A stretch of DNA of 64,000 bases from Jacaranda mimosifolia (taxonomy: Eukaryota; Streptophyta; Magnoliopsida; Lamiales; Bignoniaceae): assembly GCA_018894105.1 (NCBI GenBank), contig CM032133.1:8632501-8696500 (forward strand). The letters run 5' to 3'. Shown piece after piece: positions 46,986-58,291 of this stretch (the stretch's first letter is position 1; every line of letters starts with the position of its first letter). The notes beneath the pieces were generated by a model that worked only from the letters and a program-made list of their open reading frames with translations, made no database searches and had not been told where the DNA came from. A program made the position numbers and the translations under genes.

Positions 46986-49304
46986 ATGGATACGATTCCA
47001 AAAAATAAGGAGATGGAGTTCACAATGAATGCTAACAAGGAGCAACTTGAGAATAGTGGTTCATTTGGAGTTGGAGAGCGACAATGTTCCTGCTAATTCT
47101 CAAAAAAAGAAAAAGAGAAAGAATACAGTGGAGGGGCCTTTTGAAGATTCAAGAAAAAGGTATGAGGTATGGAAATATTTTACCATAAGTTTGATAAGAA
47201 GGGTAAAATGAGGGCTAAATGTAAGTATTGTGGCAAATGCTATGCTGCTGATCCTATGGTAAATGGCACTTCTAGATTGAATAACCATTTAAAGACTTGC
47301 AAGAAAATTCCTGAGAAACATAGTGATAACTACACCATCCATAGTTTCACTCAAAGTAAGGATTTGAGAGATATGTCATCTCACACTAATGCCCCTAGTA
47401 AATTTGACCAAGAAGTAACTAGGGAGATTGTTGCTAAAATGATCATTGTGGATGAATTGCCTTTTAGGTTTGTTGAGTGTGAAGGATTTAGACAATTTGT
47501 TTCTGTTGCATGTCCCTAATTTGTTGTGCCATCTAGAACTACAGTTGCTAAAGATTGCTTGAAACTGTATTTTAAAGAGAAAAGCGATATAAAGGAGTAA
47601 TTCAAAAAATTTGGAACAAGGATGTCTCTCATAACAGATACATGGACTTCTAATAAAAAAATCAATTATGTGTCCTTGACTGCTCACTTTATTGATGAAA
47701 GTTGGAAGTTGAATAAGTTGATTTTGAATTTTGTTCCGTGTCCTAGCCATAATAGGGAAGGTTTTGGTCTCTTGATTGAAAAATGCTTACTTGATTGGGG
47801 AATTGATAGTATATTTACCATTACTGTTGATAATGCTTCTTCTAATGATACTATAGTAGCATACTTGAGAAGAAGATTTTTAGCATGGAAGAAGTCAATT
47901 TGTGATTATAAATATTTGCATTTGAGATGCATTGCTCATATTATTAATCTTGTTGTGAAAGATGGATTGACGAATGCTGGTGTGTCACTTGAGCATGTTC
48001 GTATTGTGGTAAGGTATTTGAGACAATCACCAGCTAGGTGAAAAAAATTCAAAGATTATGTTGTTGAGGAAAAATTAGGAAGTAAGAAATTGTTGAGTCT
48101 TAATTGTCCAACCAGATGGAATTCTTCTTACTTCATGCATGAGACTACTTTGCTTTTTCAGGGTGTGTTTGACAGGTATAGGATATGTGAAAAAGAACTT
48201 CGTGATGATTTTGGTCCTCAAGGACCTTATGGTAAGGTTGGGCTTCCCACAAATGATGATTGGTATATGATTGAAAGATTGGTGAAAGTGTTGAAACCCT
48301 TTTATGAAATGACTGTAAGAATTTCTGGTTCGAAGTTCGTAACTTCTAATATATTTTTGGATAAAATTAATGACATTGATTTTTTGATAAAACGTTGGGA
48401 AGTGGGTGAGGACTATGAGCTTTCACAAGTAGCAAAAATAAAAAAATGAAAGCAAAGTTTGATAAGTATTGGGGAGATCCTACTAAAATGAATATATTGT
48501 TGTTTGTGGTTGTGGCTCTTGATCCTCAGCATAAGTTGAAATATGTTTTCTTCACTCTTAGTCATATGTATGGGGGTCAATTAGGAAAGGACATGTGTGA
48601 TCGGGTTAGCAAAGCTCTTCAAGAAATTTTTGAAGAGTTCTTATGTATGGTCCTTCAAAACCATCTTCATAATTAGAGTCACTGTCTCCTCAAAGTGGTA
48701 GTAGTCTATTTGATTCCAGTGTTGACAGTGACCTATTGGTAGTAAGGGCTTTTAGATTGGCAAAGTACCGTAAAGCATGTTTAGATGAGGAGGGAGGTTC
48801 AGAAAATCAATCAGAGCTTGATACATATTTGAGTGAGAAAAAAAGAGAAAGATGTGCCCAATTTTGATGTTCTTGGATGGTGGAAAATGAATGCCTATCG
48901 ATTTTCCATCTTAGTGAGGTTGGCTCGTGATTTGTTTGCTATGCCTATTTCTATCGTTGCTTCTGAATCTACCTTTAGCACCTCAAGTCGGGTAATTGAT
49001 GATTTTAGAGCCTCTTTAGCTCCAAGAATGTCTCAAGCCCTTATTTGTACTTAAGATTGGATTCGCAATGGACCTCCAAAGCCACATGTTGAGGAAGGTT
49101 ATCCTCAAATCAAAAAACTTGAAGAAGGTATGCATTAAATTCATATATTATGATTCTAAAGATTAATATTTAATTATTATTTTTATGATTGTTAATACAT
49201 CCATGTTTTTCGTACTTATGAGTTTTTATATTTTGATTGTTTAATTTGTATTTCTAGATGTGGTTTCAAGTATTGGAGTAGATTCTGTGGTAATTGGCTT
49301 GTGA
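46986..49304 (+). pseudogene. hAT transposase remnant (BED finger and hAT dimerisation domain)
   Basis: It starts at ATG 46986, just after a possible 3' splice site (TTTCTACAG, ending 46963). The BED zinc finger is at about 47155-47313 (CKYCGKCYAADP, then LNNHLKTC). The hAT catalytic region follows with SLITDTWTS, ITVDNASSND and HLRCIAHIINLVV, then LNCPTRWNSSYFM and LLFVVVALDPQHKLKYV. The C-terminal dimerisation motif is FAMPISIVASESTFS. A GT-AG intron (49128-49257) fits a last exon ending at TGA 49302-49304. Frameshifts near 47080, 47185, 48446, 48650 and 48835 and stops near 47517, 47598, 48039 and 49052 disable it. It closely resembles plant RICESLEEPER-type hAT proteins. Confidence 0.85.
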
Positions 49305-50467
49305 TCATGATGGATGGATATTGTTTGGTACATAATTAATTTATTTGTGCAACTTATTTCTCTAGTTTTTTTTTGGTGTGGGGGTTGTTTGTAATAAATC
49401 TTTAATAATGTTATTTGTTATATTTGTTTTATTGTTATGTTCTTCTTATAGGAATTATGTTATTAAGATTTCATGCAAGTTGGGACATGACACATGAGGA
49501 ATGAAGGACGTGGGTGGATTCGGTGGAATTGAAAGCTTGAACCCCTCCAACTTTCAAGTAAGTCTTTTGTATGGAATTGGATGTACAAATTATTATTTGA
49601 AACTTGGATAATATGTTTGGACATGATCATTGATCATTGTGATGTAATTTTATACTACTATTTGCCTATTTGAAACTTGGACAAGTATACCTTTATAGTT
49701 TTAAATTTTAATTATGTAACTATATTCTTGTGCTCTATTTCAAGACTCAAGCATCATTATTTTTGTAGTTTGTAGCTACATTCTTGTGTTCTTGACTGTT
49801 TGCTGGTGCCAAATGATAGCTACATTCTTGTGTTCTTGATGACACATCATTTTCTATCATTAGTTCATTACTCTTGCAACTTGCATTATAGTATTATACA
49901 ACTTTTATTAAAAAAATATGTTGGTATCAAATATTTGTCCAATTATAATTTATTATCACTTAAACATTTTTTTACCAAATAGTTAAAAAAGAACAAGTAA
50001 TCTAATTCAAAATTCTTACCTAAAACTAAATATTCTTTGCCAAACAAACTTTTTGATACAAAAAAAAGTAATCCAATATTCTAATTCAATATTTTCACCT
50101 AAAAATAAATACTTTTTATTAAACTTACTTTTATCAAATAGATGTTTTGGTACTAAAAAAATAAGTAACCCAATTCAAATTTTTTATCAAACAAATTTTT
50201 ATCATACTTTTTTTGTACAAAAAAATATATATTTTTTTTGGAAGAACCAAAAACCGATTTTTCAATTCTATTAAAAACCAAAAAAATTAATTTATTAGTT
50301 CAGTTGATTTGGTTAAAAACCAGTTTCGGTTTGGTTTAATTGAACCAAAACTAAATCAATTGTCATCGGTTCGGTTCGATTTTCTGTTAGGCCTTTCAAA
50401 AAATCAAAATTTTTGATTAACTAATTGGACCATTCATTTCGGTCGTTTTAACCGAATGCACACCCCT
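49305..50467 (+). other. hAT right arm
   Basis: Non-coding 3' side of the hAT element. From about 50170 it has subterminal motifs (AAAACCGATT, GTTTCGGTTTGG, TCGGTTCGGTTCG) and ends at the right inverted repeat. The frames at 49800-49982 and 50053-50274 are AT-rich with no recognisable domain. Confidence 0.6.
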
Positions 50468-50468
50468 A

Positions 50469-50511
50469 TTCAATACCTAGGTCATCGATAATCTAGGCTC
50501 TGATACCATTC
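50469..50511 (-). other. Gypsy leader start and primer-binding site
   Basis: On the minus strand TGGTATCAGAGCC (complement of 50496-50508) follows LTR R4 after three bases. It is an unmutated initiator-Met primer site. The leader continues to the hAT target duplication and resumes beyond the hAT element at 33725, which shows that R4 is the 5' LTR of the gag-protease remnant. Confidence 0.85.
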
Positions 50512-52153
50512 TATAACGCCCATACCCGGGATAGCCCCTAAGCTGAGGTGCCACTCCGATTTAGTCTTAATTTCAAAACCCATAAATCGAACATAGGCCC
50601 ATACTTAACATTTCAAACATATCAAAAGCAATTATGAGTTCAACTTAAACAATCCTTAATAGAAAATTTCTGAATACGTGCCATAGTGATCCTTCAATAG
50701 TTAACATAATATTTACATGCCTCAGAATTCAGTTTTAGCATATGAACATCTAATCTATTACAAAATATTCACCAGTCCATGCCTAAGGTCCGAATTCATC
50801 ACCTACACCTGTCTAAGAAATAAAGTGATACTAGGGGGAGAGGGTAAGTCCAAAGATTTAGTGAGGGATAATCTTAAGAACAACAGTAACGATCTATCGA
50901 GGATGAATCAACTCAACAAATCACAAATTTAACGGTCAGAACAAGTCATATCAAGAAGCTCTCCTGCCTTATTGCTCTATAATAGATTACAGACAATTAA
51001 GGTATAGTCAAGTAAAGCAAGCTCGAAGCATATGCATTCCAATAGATTACAATAAAACATGCATAGTAGATTCACCTTATACCAGTCAGTCAATCAGTTT
51101 ACTAAAGCCTAATAGCTTAGTACATGGCAGATGCCCATACGGAACTGTTTGGCACATCGCAGATGCTTGTGCGAAATCCCTAGCGCACCACTGATACCTA
51201 GGGGAAATCCCTAGCATAACACCAACACCTAGGGGAAATCCCTAGCATATTGTTGACACCCATGCGGAACTGCATAACATGCCCTACATAACCAAACAGC
51301 TTGCCAGGATCGGCCTTTGGTCCAATAATTCTCCATGCATATAATAGAATCAATAATCGTTTGTGCAGATGCCCAAGGGGAAATCCTTACCATATCACGG
51401 ATACAAAGTAAACAAATATGCTAGCAAGGCAAATGATAACAGTACAGAAATGCCAATAAGGCAATACGATATCAGTAAACAATTCAGATAAGCCAATATG
51501 GCCATTTAAAGCTGTAATGGATGACGAGTGTGCCAACAAGACAACAGATAACGATACAAGACAGTATAGATAATAATACAATCAGACAATAGAGAGAAAT
51601 AGATAATAGGCAAGAGTTCTGGGCGCCAAAACAGACAGGAATCAGAATAAATAACAAGCAATAACCCTCACAAGGGTGTACACATAAGATAACAGATAAC
51701 AATCGAGATTTCAAGTAGTGTACAGATTTCAATAAGCATGATGCAGTCAGTACAGAAACAGGAATTCTCACAGGGGTTTATCATAATAACAGATAGGTAT
51801 GAGAAAGTGCCAAATTGGCAGACCCTCACCTCCGAAATCTCAGAAAAAGCAATTCATAGGCAGCAATCTACTAGTCAGTAGGACCCACTTCTTCGTCACC
51901 CAAAATCTCTAGTTTATCAATCAACACAAAAATTAAGATTTGATCAGTACTATGGTATGAAATGAGCTAATTAAGCCGATTATTACAGAAATAGTCATGG
52001 GGTTTATGTCAGTTGCAATAATGGGATGTAATCCGATCCTTAATTTCATAATCATTTTCATAACGTTATCCCAAGTCAATGATAGTAGTCTAATTACTAT
52101 AATTAACTCTATTGTCATCACTTAGTTCTTTAAAATTCATGAACTCCTTAAAT
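50512..52153 (-). repeat. Gypsy 5' LTR R4, truncated
   Basis: The plus strand starts TATAACGCCCATACCCGGG, so the LTR end is TTATA where other copies have TTACA. The palindrome-derived site is near 50842-50858. An array with CCTAGGGGAAATCCCTAGC units lies at about 51120-51400. The CGTCACC junction is at about 51894. The LTR stops at AAT (52151-52153), where a CACTA end begins, and its 5' third is not found again in the window. Confidence 0.85.
51120..51400 (-). repeat. LTR minisatellite in R4
   Basis: Irregular units containing AGGGGAAATCCCTAGCA or the variants CATACGGAACTG and TGCGGAACTGC, spaced about 30-45 bp. A third unit type in the same LTR slot. Confidence 0.65.
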
Positions 52154-52159
52154 CACTAC

Positions 52160-52400
52160 AACAAATTACACTTTTAGTAATGAATAATTTCGTTACCACA
52201 AGGCTGAAATTTGTTACCAAAAATATTGGTAACGAATTTTTCGTTACTTAAGTTTAGTGCCCTAAAGCTCGTTACAAAAAGTTTTAGTAACGAAATTTAT
52301 GGTTCGTTACGAATGATGAACTTATGGTGACGAAATGCATCGTTACCAAAAATATGAAATTAGTAACAAAAAAGTGTATTAGTTACAATAAATTTTTATA
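52160..52400. repeat. CACTA subterminal CGTTAC repeats
   Basis: At least eight CGTTAC/GTAACG or one-base variants occur in both orientations, including the perfect palindrome-like TTGGTAACGAATTTTTCGTTA. In known CACTA elements such clusters bind the transposase. Confidence 0.7.
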
Positions 52401-52479
52401 ATGTAAGGAAATATTTAGTTACTAAAATATTCACAATTTTATTGCATTTTATTTTTTTGTTACCAATACACAATATTAT

Positions 52480-53035
52480 TTTTTAATCTTGCTGGGCCGA
52501 CGAGGCGAGCTGGACCGAATGGGGCTCAGTATGGACACGCTGGGTTTCACTCTCTGGACTTCAGAGCGTTGGGCATAAGGCGAGCACCAGACCATTGGAT
52601 TGGGCCCCGAATTTGGGGCCGCTTCATCAAGCTTTAACATACTGGGCCATCCACTACACTGCACTAAAGCCAGATGGACACGATCTGTGGGCAGGGCTGG
52701 GAACTGCTGAGCCCGCTCATTGGACTCGGGTTCCCCGCTTCGAGCCTGCTGGGCATCGGCGGACTCGGGCTCCTCTCTTCGTCGTGCTGGGCTGAGCGCT
52801 TGGGCCTGCTGGTATGGGAAGCATCTTGAGCTTGGGCATCGGGCCTCGGGCTCGGGTTCCTCGTATCAGCCTGCTTGAATGGGCCAAACATCTTGGGCCT
52901 CGGCGCGGACTGCTCATTGGGCCTCGGACTTGGGCTCCCCACTTTGGGGGCGCTGGGCTGAGCGCCTGGGCCTGCTGGAATAGGCCCTGCATCTTGGGCT
53001 TGGGCGCGATGGACTGTTATTTGCCGAAATAAATC
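52480..53035. repeat. GC-rich degenerate repeat block
   Basis: A GC-rich island in AT-rich surroundings. Segments such as GGGCTGAGCGC(T/C)TGGGCCTG (about 52792 and 52961) and GACTCGGGTTCCCC/GACTTGGGCTCCCC recur at about 170-200 bp. It gives long low-complexity frames on both strands (for example 52664-53101 minus), rich in Pro, Ser, Ala and Arg, with no recognisable domain. It could be a captured gene fragment that was later amplified. Confidence 0.55.
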
Positions 53036-53042
53036 TGCAGGT

Positions 53043-53113
53043 TCGCTTGAAGTGGGATTCGAACCCGCGCCAGTGCCCACATGAAAAAAGCCTCTAACCA
53101 TCTTGCCTACAAG
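53043..53113 (-). other. tRNA-derived, Pol III promoter-like sequence
   Basis: On the minus strand, TAGGCAAGATGGTTAGAGGC resembles box A and the D arm, and GGTTCGAATCC is a perfect box B with T-arm pairing (GCGGGTTCGAATCCCAC). The distance between the boxes is near that of a tRNA. The anticodon arm and acceptor stem do not pair convincingly, so it is not a functional tRNA gene. It may be a SINE head or a domesticated piece of the CACTA element. Confidence 0.55.
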
Positions 53114-53880
53114 TGATATAAATTAAGATTAACATACACATCTATACTTATTCTCTTTGCCTACATTATTTTGTTCAAAATAATTAAAAATTTTATTTAT
53201 TTAAAATTATTAAAATTATATTGTTAGGATAAAATTTTTGATTTTATTTTTATTTAAATTATTTATTTTGATTAATAAATATATTTAATTTTTTTTATTT
53301 ATATATACACACATAAGGTCTCACATGGTTCAAACTCTAGATCTCACACATTTTGACTTATTTATTTTTGATTAATTAATAAATTTAATGAAATTAGTTT
53401 AAATTAGGGCTTGTTTGTTTATAAATTGGAGCATTTTGTCAAAATATTTTAGAAGTAGGTTGGAGAATATTATGATTGTTTGTTTGTATTTTGGGTGGTA
53501 GATGAAAAATGAATTGGTAGAAAATTATTTATTTATTTGTATTTGAGGATGGAACAAGATATTATATCAATAACTTTTTTATTGAGTTGGTAGGGTGAAA
53601 TTGACATTTTAAAATTACTATTGTTAGTATGATATTTTTAGATCTTATTTTTATTTTCAAATTATTTATTTTAGTTAATAAATATTTTTTTATATTTAAT
53701 AAATCTATTCAACTTAATCTAATTAAATTATTTTAAATATGATTATTTTTTAATATTATTGAGATGTATTTTAAAAACAAAATCATATTTAATTAAGAGA
53801 TGGATTTGATTTTTATTTTTCTTTTATAATTAATAAATATGTTTAATTAAATTTGATTAAATTACTTTAGATATGTTGAT
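53114..53880. other. AT-rich stretch without genes
   Basis: Low-complexity AT-rich DNA with three loose copies of a TTATTTTTATTT...AATTAATAAATAT segment (about 53225, 53635 and 53812). Probably still within the CACTA element. Nothing else is recognised. Confidence 0.4.
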
Positions 53881-55795
53881 TATAACACCCCCTCTCAGGA
53901 CAGCACCCAAGTTGAGGTGCTACACAATTCAGTCTTAAAATTTTGCCTGTAGCAATAGATCCATAAAACATGTCTCCAAATTCTTCAAGCCTTACAGAAT
54001 ATTAACTCCATATATCCTGGACACAATTACATAATACATATCATTCAACAAAACATGTACTGGTCTCAGGCAATCACCATCATTCATGACCTTTTAAAGG
54101 TTCCAATTTCACCCTGATATACATGAAACTTCATATAGGTACAATCAAAAGTCTATACTATTACAAAACACATTCAAGCCTGAGGTCCTTGCTCATCATT
54201 TCTACATGTTTGAGAAAAGTCAAAATAATGTTGGAGGGTAAGTCATAATGACTTAGTGAGGGAAGAGAGACTAAAACGATTCAAAGAAAGAAACGTGGTG
54301 CAATTATCAGTGAATAGGTATTAACAACAAGAATGCCCATATAAACATGCAAGGTATATATTACTTAGAAGATCAAAGTTTAATGAACTGTTGGCATCCT
54401 TCCTTATTGCTCCTAGATGAAATTATGGCTGTTAGTACCAGGCATCGGTATAATATAAATAGAACTTCCTTATCGCTCCATTGCTCGAGCACCCAGCTCG
54501 GCATGTAATAACTTGTTTGTAAGGCATGGTCGACCGCATGCCAGATCCCGCCACTCACAGTTTGCTACCTCCAGCTCCCTGTTTAGTCAGGATCGAAGGT
54601 GGGTACTAGCCGGTAGACCTGTTACCGTCGGTCCGTTCCGCCCGGTCGTCTTTCCGAACCTAGCCTCGGACCTAGCTCCCCCGTGGCATCCCTCCATGTG
54701 GGTTCCCCCATGGCGTCCCATGGTTAGTAATCTGTAATGCCAACGTATATGAGTTTAACCTTTGAACAATCAGTATGAATATAACAGGGTACAAATTTGT
54801 AACAATCAATATACTAGCCAGCACGGCCGTTTCGAAATAACAATCCAAGCACTCTGCTAGAATTGGCACTCAGCCGATACAATCAATAATCAAGTATGTC
54901 TTCTGGGCCAAATAATCAACACATAAAACAGATTCAAGAAATACAGGGTCAGCCGGCAAGGCTGTGGGGTACAAGGAATAGAAATCGACAACATGAAGGG
55001 AGTTTCGAGCACCGGAACAACTAAAACATATTCGATGACAAAGAATAACCCTCACAGGGGTGTTCAAATCAGATGTCATCTAATAAAATGAATTTGATAT
55101 CAAACAATAACCCTCACAGGGGTGCTCCAATAAGATGATAGATAGCAAATCAGATTTCAAGCATATTCAGAGTACGATATAGAAATAGAAACCCACACAG
55201 GGGCTTATCACAAATAACAGATAAATAGGAAATGTGTCAGATTGGCAGACCCTCACATGGGTTCAACAATTAATGAGAAGCTTGTACAAAGCAATAACCT
55301 AAAGTGGGAGAACCTCACCTCAAAAGTCTCAGAAGTCAGCTACAGTCAATGACCTATTGACATGAATTTCCTGCTCCTCGTCACCTAACCACAAGAGTGA
55401 TTTATTTATCAAAACCCATAATCCAATAGGATACCCCTCAATAATTAAAACCTTGCTATTGACTGTCTAAACCGGCAACCATCTAATTAATTCTATAAAA
55501 GACTTCATCCGGGATTATCGTAACAAAAATACTCTTAATACTACGGCTAATTTACTATTGGTTATAGGTTCTTAATGACACAATTAATAGATATATACAA
55601 CTTAATCACACATTGGTGATCTAATCAGATACAATAAGTCAACTAATCCAATCACTCAATATTAATCATAATGATCCAGTTGTCAATAAAAATCCAAACT
55701 TTTGTCGATTAAATCCCGATTACATAAAATTGGGGTTTTCTACATTTAGTATACTATATAACCTGTAGTTTATGAAGTAATACCATTATGGATTC
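53881..55795 (-). repeat. Ty3/gypsy LTR R5, truncated
   Basis: The reverse LTR starts TATAACACCCCCTCTCAGG. It has the palindrome at 54239-54255 with a paired substitution, the GC-rich subfamily block at about 54480-54725 (shared with R3, R6, R7 and F7), CCCTCACAGGGGT motifs and the CGTCACC junction near 55379. Homology to R3 is lost at about 55795, where forward LTR sequence begins. The left flank TTGAT has no partner at 59227. Confidence 0.75.
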
Positions 55796-56869
55796 ACTAG
55801 GCCTATTTAATCGATCAAAGGTGTTCATCAGGGCTATTCTTGAGCATCAGTGATGTGCTAGAGCTATTCCTAAGCATCTTTCGTCTGTCTGTTAGCCATA
55901 TGCTAGGGCTATTCCTAGGTATGGGCAATGTGTCAGGGCTATTCCTGAGCATCAATGATGTGCTAGGGCTATTCCGGGGCATCTACTGTCTATTTGTTTG
56001 TGATATGATAGGGCTATTCCTGGGCATCTACTGTCTGTTTGTTTGTGAAGTGCTAGGGCTATTCTTGGGCATCTATCGTCTGTTTGTCTGCGATGTGCCA
56101 GGGCTATTCCTGGACATCTACTGTCTGTTTGTTTGTGATGTGCTAGGGCTACTCTTGGGCGTCTACCGTCTGTCAGTGATGTGATAGGGAGACTGTTAGG
56201 CATCTTCCATCTGTTTTTCGTCTATTTGTCTATGATATGCTAAAGCTACTCCTGGGCATCTACAGTCTGCCGGTGACTGTTGTGTACCAAGCTGTCACGC
56301 TTGGATAAGACTGACTGAAATGTAAATGTTATTCGAGACTATTCTTTGACTGTTTGAACGTATCCTGTTGTATTTTCGTTAATTATTGATTGATGATCTA
56401 TTGAGTCAATTTTTTCCTCGACAGATCCCTATTATATATGTTACAATTATCCCTCACTAAGTCCTTTAGACTTACCGCCCCGTTTATCTTGATTTTCTCA
56501 AACAGGTATAAGTGAAGAATATGAGGTTCCAACTTGTAGTGAAGAAATACCTTTTGTAATAGAATGGGTGCTCAGATGTTTAATAGGGTTCACTTGAATG
56601 TTGTAATTGGATTTAGAGACATTGCGGTATGTCAGGATTGATGTCGGTGACATGATGCCTTTATATGTTTTGTTAGATGTAAGAAGTTGAATTATGACTT
56701 ATTTAAAGTTTTGAAGAGTTAGTGAGTTTGAAATCCGCTGCTATATGTCTTTGATAAGTTTTGAAAAAAAATTATGATGGGATTATTGATTGTATAGCTT
56801 ACTTCTTGGCTTGAATTAAGATTGAACTATACCTCAGCTTAGATGCTATCTCGAGATGGGGCGCTTCAT
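55796..56869 (+). repeat. Ty3/gypsy LTR F6, 5'-truncated
   Basis: The 3' half of a forward LTR: minisatellite, then ACCAAGCTGTCACGCTTGG, the palindrome near 56457-56473 and the 3' end GGGGCGCTTCA. Its first half is missing. The join to R5 is not at an LTR terminus, so a deletion is likely. Confidence 0.7.
55831..56190 (+). repeat. LTR minisatellite in F6, 30/45-bp steps
   Basis: GGGCTATTCC-like unit starts fall at 55831, 55861, 55906, 55936, 55966, 56011, 56056, 56101 and 56146. The steps are only 30 or 45 bp, multiples of 15, so a 114-codon frame with 10- and 15-residue repeats stays open. It is the cleanest example of the array at this LTR position. Confidence 0.9.
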
Positions 56870-58291
56870 TTATAAACCCCTGTGAGGGTTCAGCATGCCT
56901 TTCTTTTGGGAAATATATGAACTTCGATTGTGAAATCCTTGATTGCCTTGGCCCTTCGTGTTATCAATTATTTATTTCGTAGACCCTTGTGAGGGTTTGC
57001 TTATTAATTCTTGCTTCTAATATTGTTCAGCACAATCCGTGGTCTTGTTGGCATACTTGAATTCATTCTGTATTTCAGTTGATTGGTCTTGCTGGCATTC
57101 TTGAATGTATCATGTATGTTGGTTAATTGACCTTGTCGGCATACTTGAATTCATTCTGTATTTTAGTTGATTGGCCCTGTTGGCATTCTTGAATCTATCC
57201 TGTATATCGATTCTTTGGCCTTGACGGCATAATTGATTATTGATTGTATCGGCCGAGTATCAATCCCAGCGGAATGCTTGGATTATTATTACAGAATGGC
57301 CTTGCTAGCCAGGTACTGTATACATTATTGTTTCAAACTCATACCTTATTATATTGATGTTGATTGATTATAAGTTAAATTCTTATATGTTGGTATTATA
57401 TTAATTAAACCTACTGGGATGCCCTTGGGAAGTTCAACTAAGAGGGATACTACGGGAAGTTGGGCCCGGGGCTAGGTTCAAAAAGACGGCCGAGCAGAAT
57501 GGACCAACGATGACAGATCTCTCGGCTAGTACCCACCTATGATCTTGACTCAACAGGGAGCTGGAAGTAGCAAATTGTAAGTGATGGGATCCGGCATGCG
57601 GTCGACCATGCCATGAAAACAAATTATTACCCGCCAAGCTGAGTGCTCGAGTAGTGGAGCGATAAGGAAATCTTATTTATGCTATACCGATGCCCGTTAC
57701 TAGAAATTATAAATTGATCTAGAAGTAATAAGGTTGGAATGACCAGCAATCTATTCAATTTGATATCATGCGTGCTATGTACATTGTTGATACATAGGAA
57801 AAATTCTTGCTCGTTACTAAATTGTTTAATGATTATTGTATCTCAATAGCTTTCCTTTGAATCCTATCATTTTTTCTCCTTTCCTAAGTCCTTTGGACTT
57901 ACCCTCCTGTACTATTTTGATTTTCTAAGACAGGAATGGGTGATGAACTCGGACCTCCAGCTTGGACATGAACATATTTTGTAGTAGATCAGGTGTTTGA
58001 ATGTATATATGGAATCATTTGAATGTTAAGTTTGGACTTTCAGATGTTGTGATATGTCAAGATTGACAATGATAACCTAAAGATATGTATATGTTATGTT
58101 GAGTGTTAAGGAATGAATCATGGCATGTATTTAGTGTTTTATCAAAGTCTATTTAAGTTGAAATCTACTGCTGTCTCTGATAAGTTTTGAAGAAAAAAAA
58201 AATTATGGGCCTATTACTTGTTTATGGTTTAAGATTAAGATTGAATCGGTGGCACCTCAAGTTGGGTGTTATCTTGAGAGGGGGTGCTACA
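56870..58291 (+). repeat. Ty3/gypsy LTR F7, 5'-truncated
   Basis: Forward LTR from its middle (ATAAACCCCTGTGAGGGTT) to the end GGGGGTGCTACA. It has a minisatellite at about 57040-57235, the GC-rich subfamily block at about 57420-57660 (forward counterpart of that in R3) and the palindrome near 57889-57905. F7 begins exactly where F6 ends, so F6 may have inserted in F7 before the left halves of both were deleted. Confidence 0.7.
57040..57235 (+). repeat. LTR minisatellite in F7
   Basis: Four to five units of about 45-50 bp with the core TTGGCATACTTGAATTCATT or TTGGCATTCTTGAATCTAT. Unrelated in sequence to the arrays in the other LTRs. Confidence 0.75.

Larger units (their letters stand above)
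33727..50467 (+). mobile_element. hAT DNA transposon with nested copia DNA
   Basis: The terminal inverted repeats start AGGGGTGTTCA on the left and, read inward, AGGGGTGTGCATTC on the right. Flanks ATTCAATT (33719-33726) and ATTCAATA (50468-50475) form an 8-bp TSD with one mismatch, the length expected of hAT. Both subterminal regions are rich in AACCGAA/TTCGGTT motifs. The hAT transposase remnant lies in the right part. The element inserted in the leader of the minus-strand gypsy element. Removing the nested copia sequences leaves about 5.8 kb. Confidence 0.85.
52154..53880 (+). mobile_element. CACTA (En/Spm) transposon end, right end not found
   Basis: It starts CACTACAACAAATTACACTT, the standard plant CACTA terminus, after a candidate 3-bp target AAT. 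The next 230 bp hold many copies of CGTTAC/GTAACG in both orientations, typical of CACTA subterminal transposase-binding repeats. A GC-rich repeated block (about 52480-53035), a tRNA-like sequence and AT-rich DNA follow to R5. No TTTGTTGTAGTG end is visible before the window ends, so the element is truncated or extends through rearranged DNA. The segment beyond about 53110 is assigned only by position. No transposase is seen. Confidence 0.65.

Noticed and set aside
51120..51400. A CRISPR-like array of spaced repeats
   Set aside because: The units are irregular and degenerate, the sequence between units is itself repeated, and the context is a plant LTR.
52664..53101. A 145-codon Pro/Ser/Arg-rich frame on the minus strand
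   Set aside because: It coincides with the GC-rich repeat block. Long frames are open there on both strands because AT-rich stop codons are rare, and no domain is recognisable.
53043..53113. A tRNA gene on the minus strand
   Set aside because: Box A and box B are present, but the acceptor and anticodon stems do not pair and no anticodon loop can be placed. Kept only as a tRNA-derived sequence.
55840..56184. A 114-codon open frame with repeated hydrophobic units
   Set aside because: It lies entirely in the minisatellite of LTR F6, whose 30/45-bp steps keep any frame open. There is no conserved counterpart in other LTRs.
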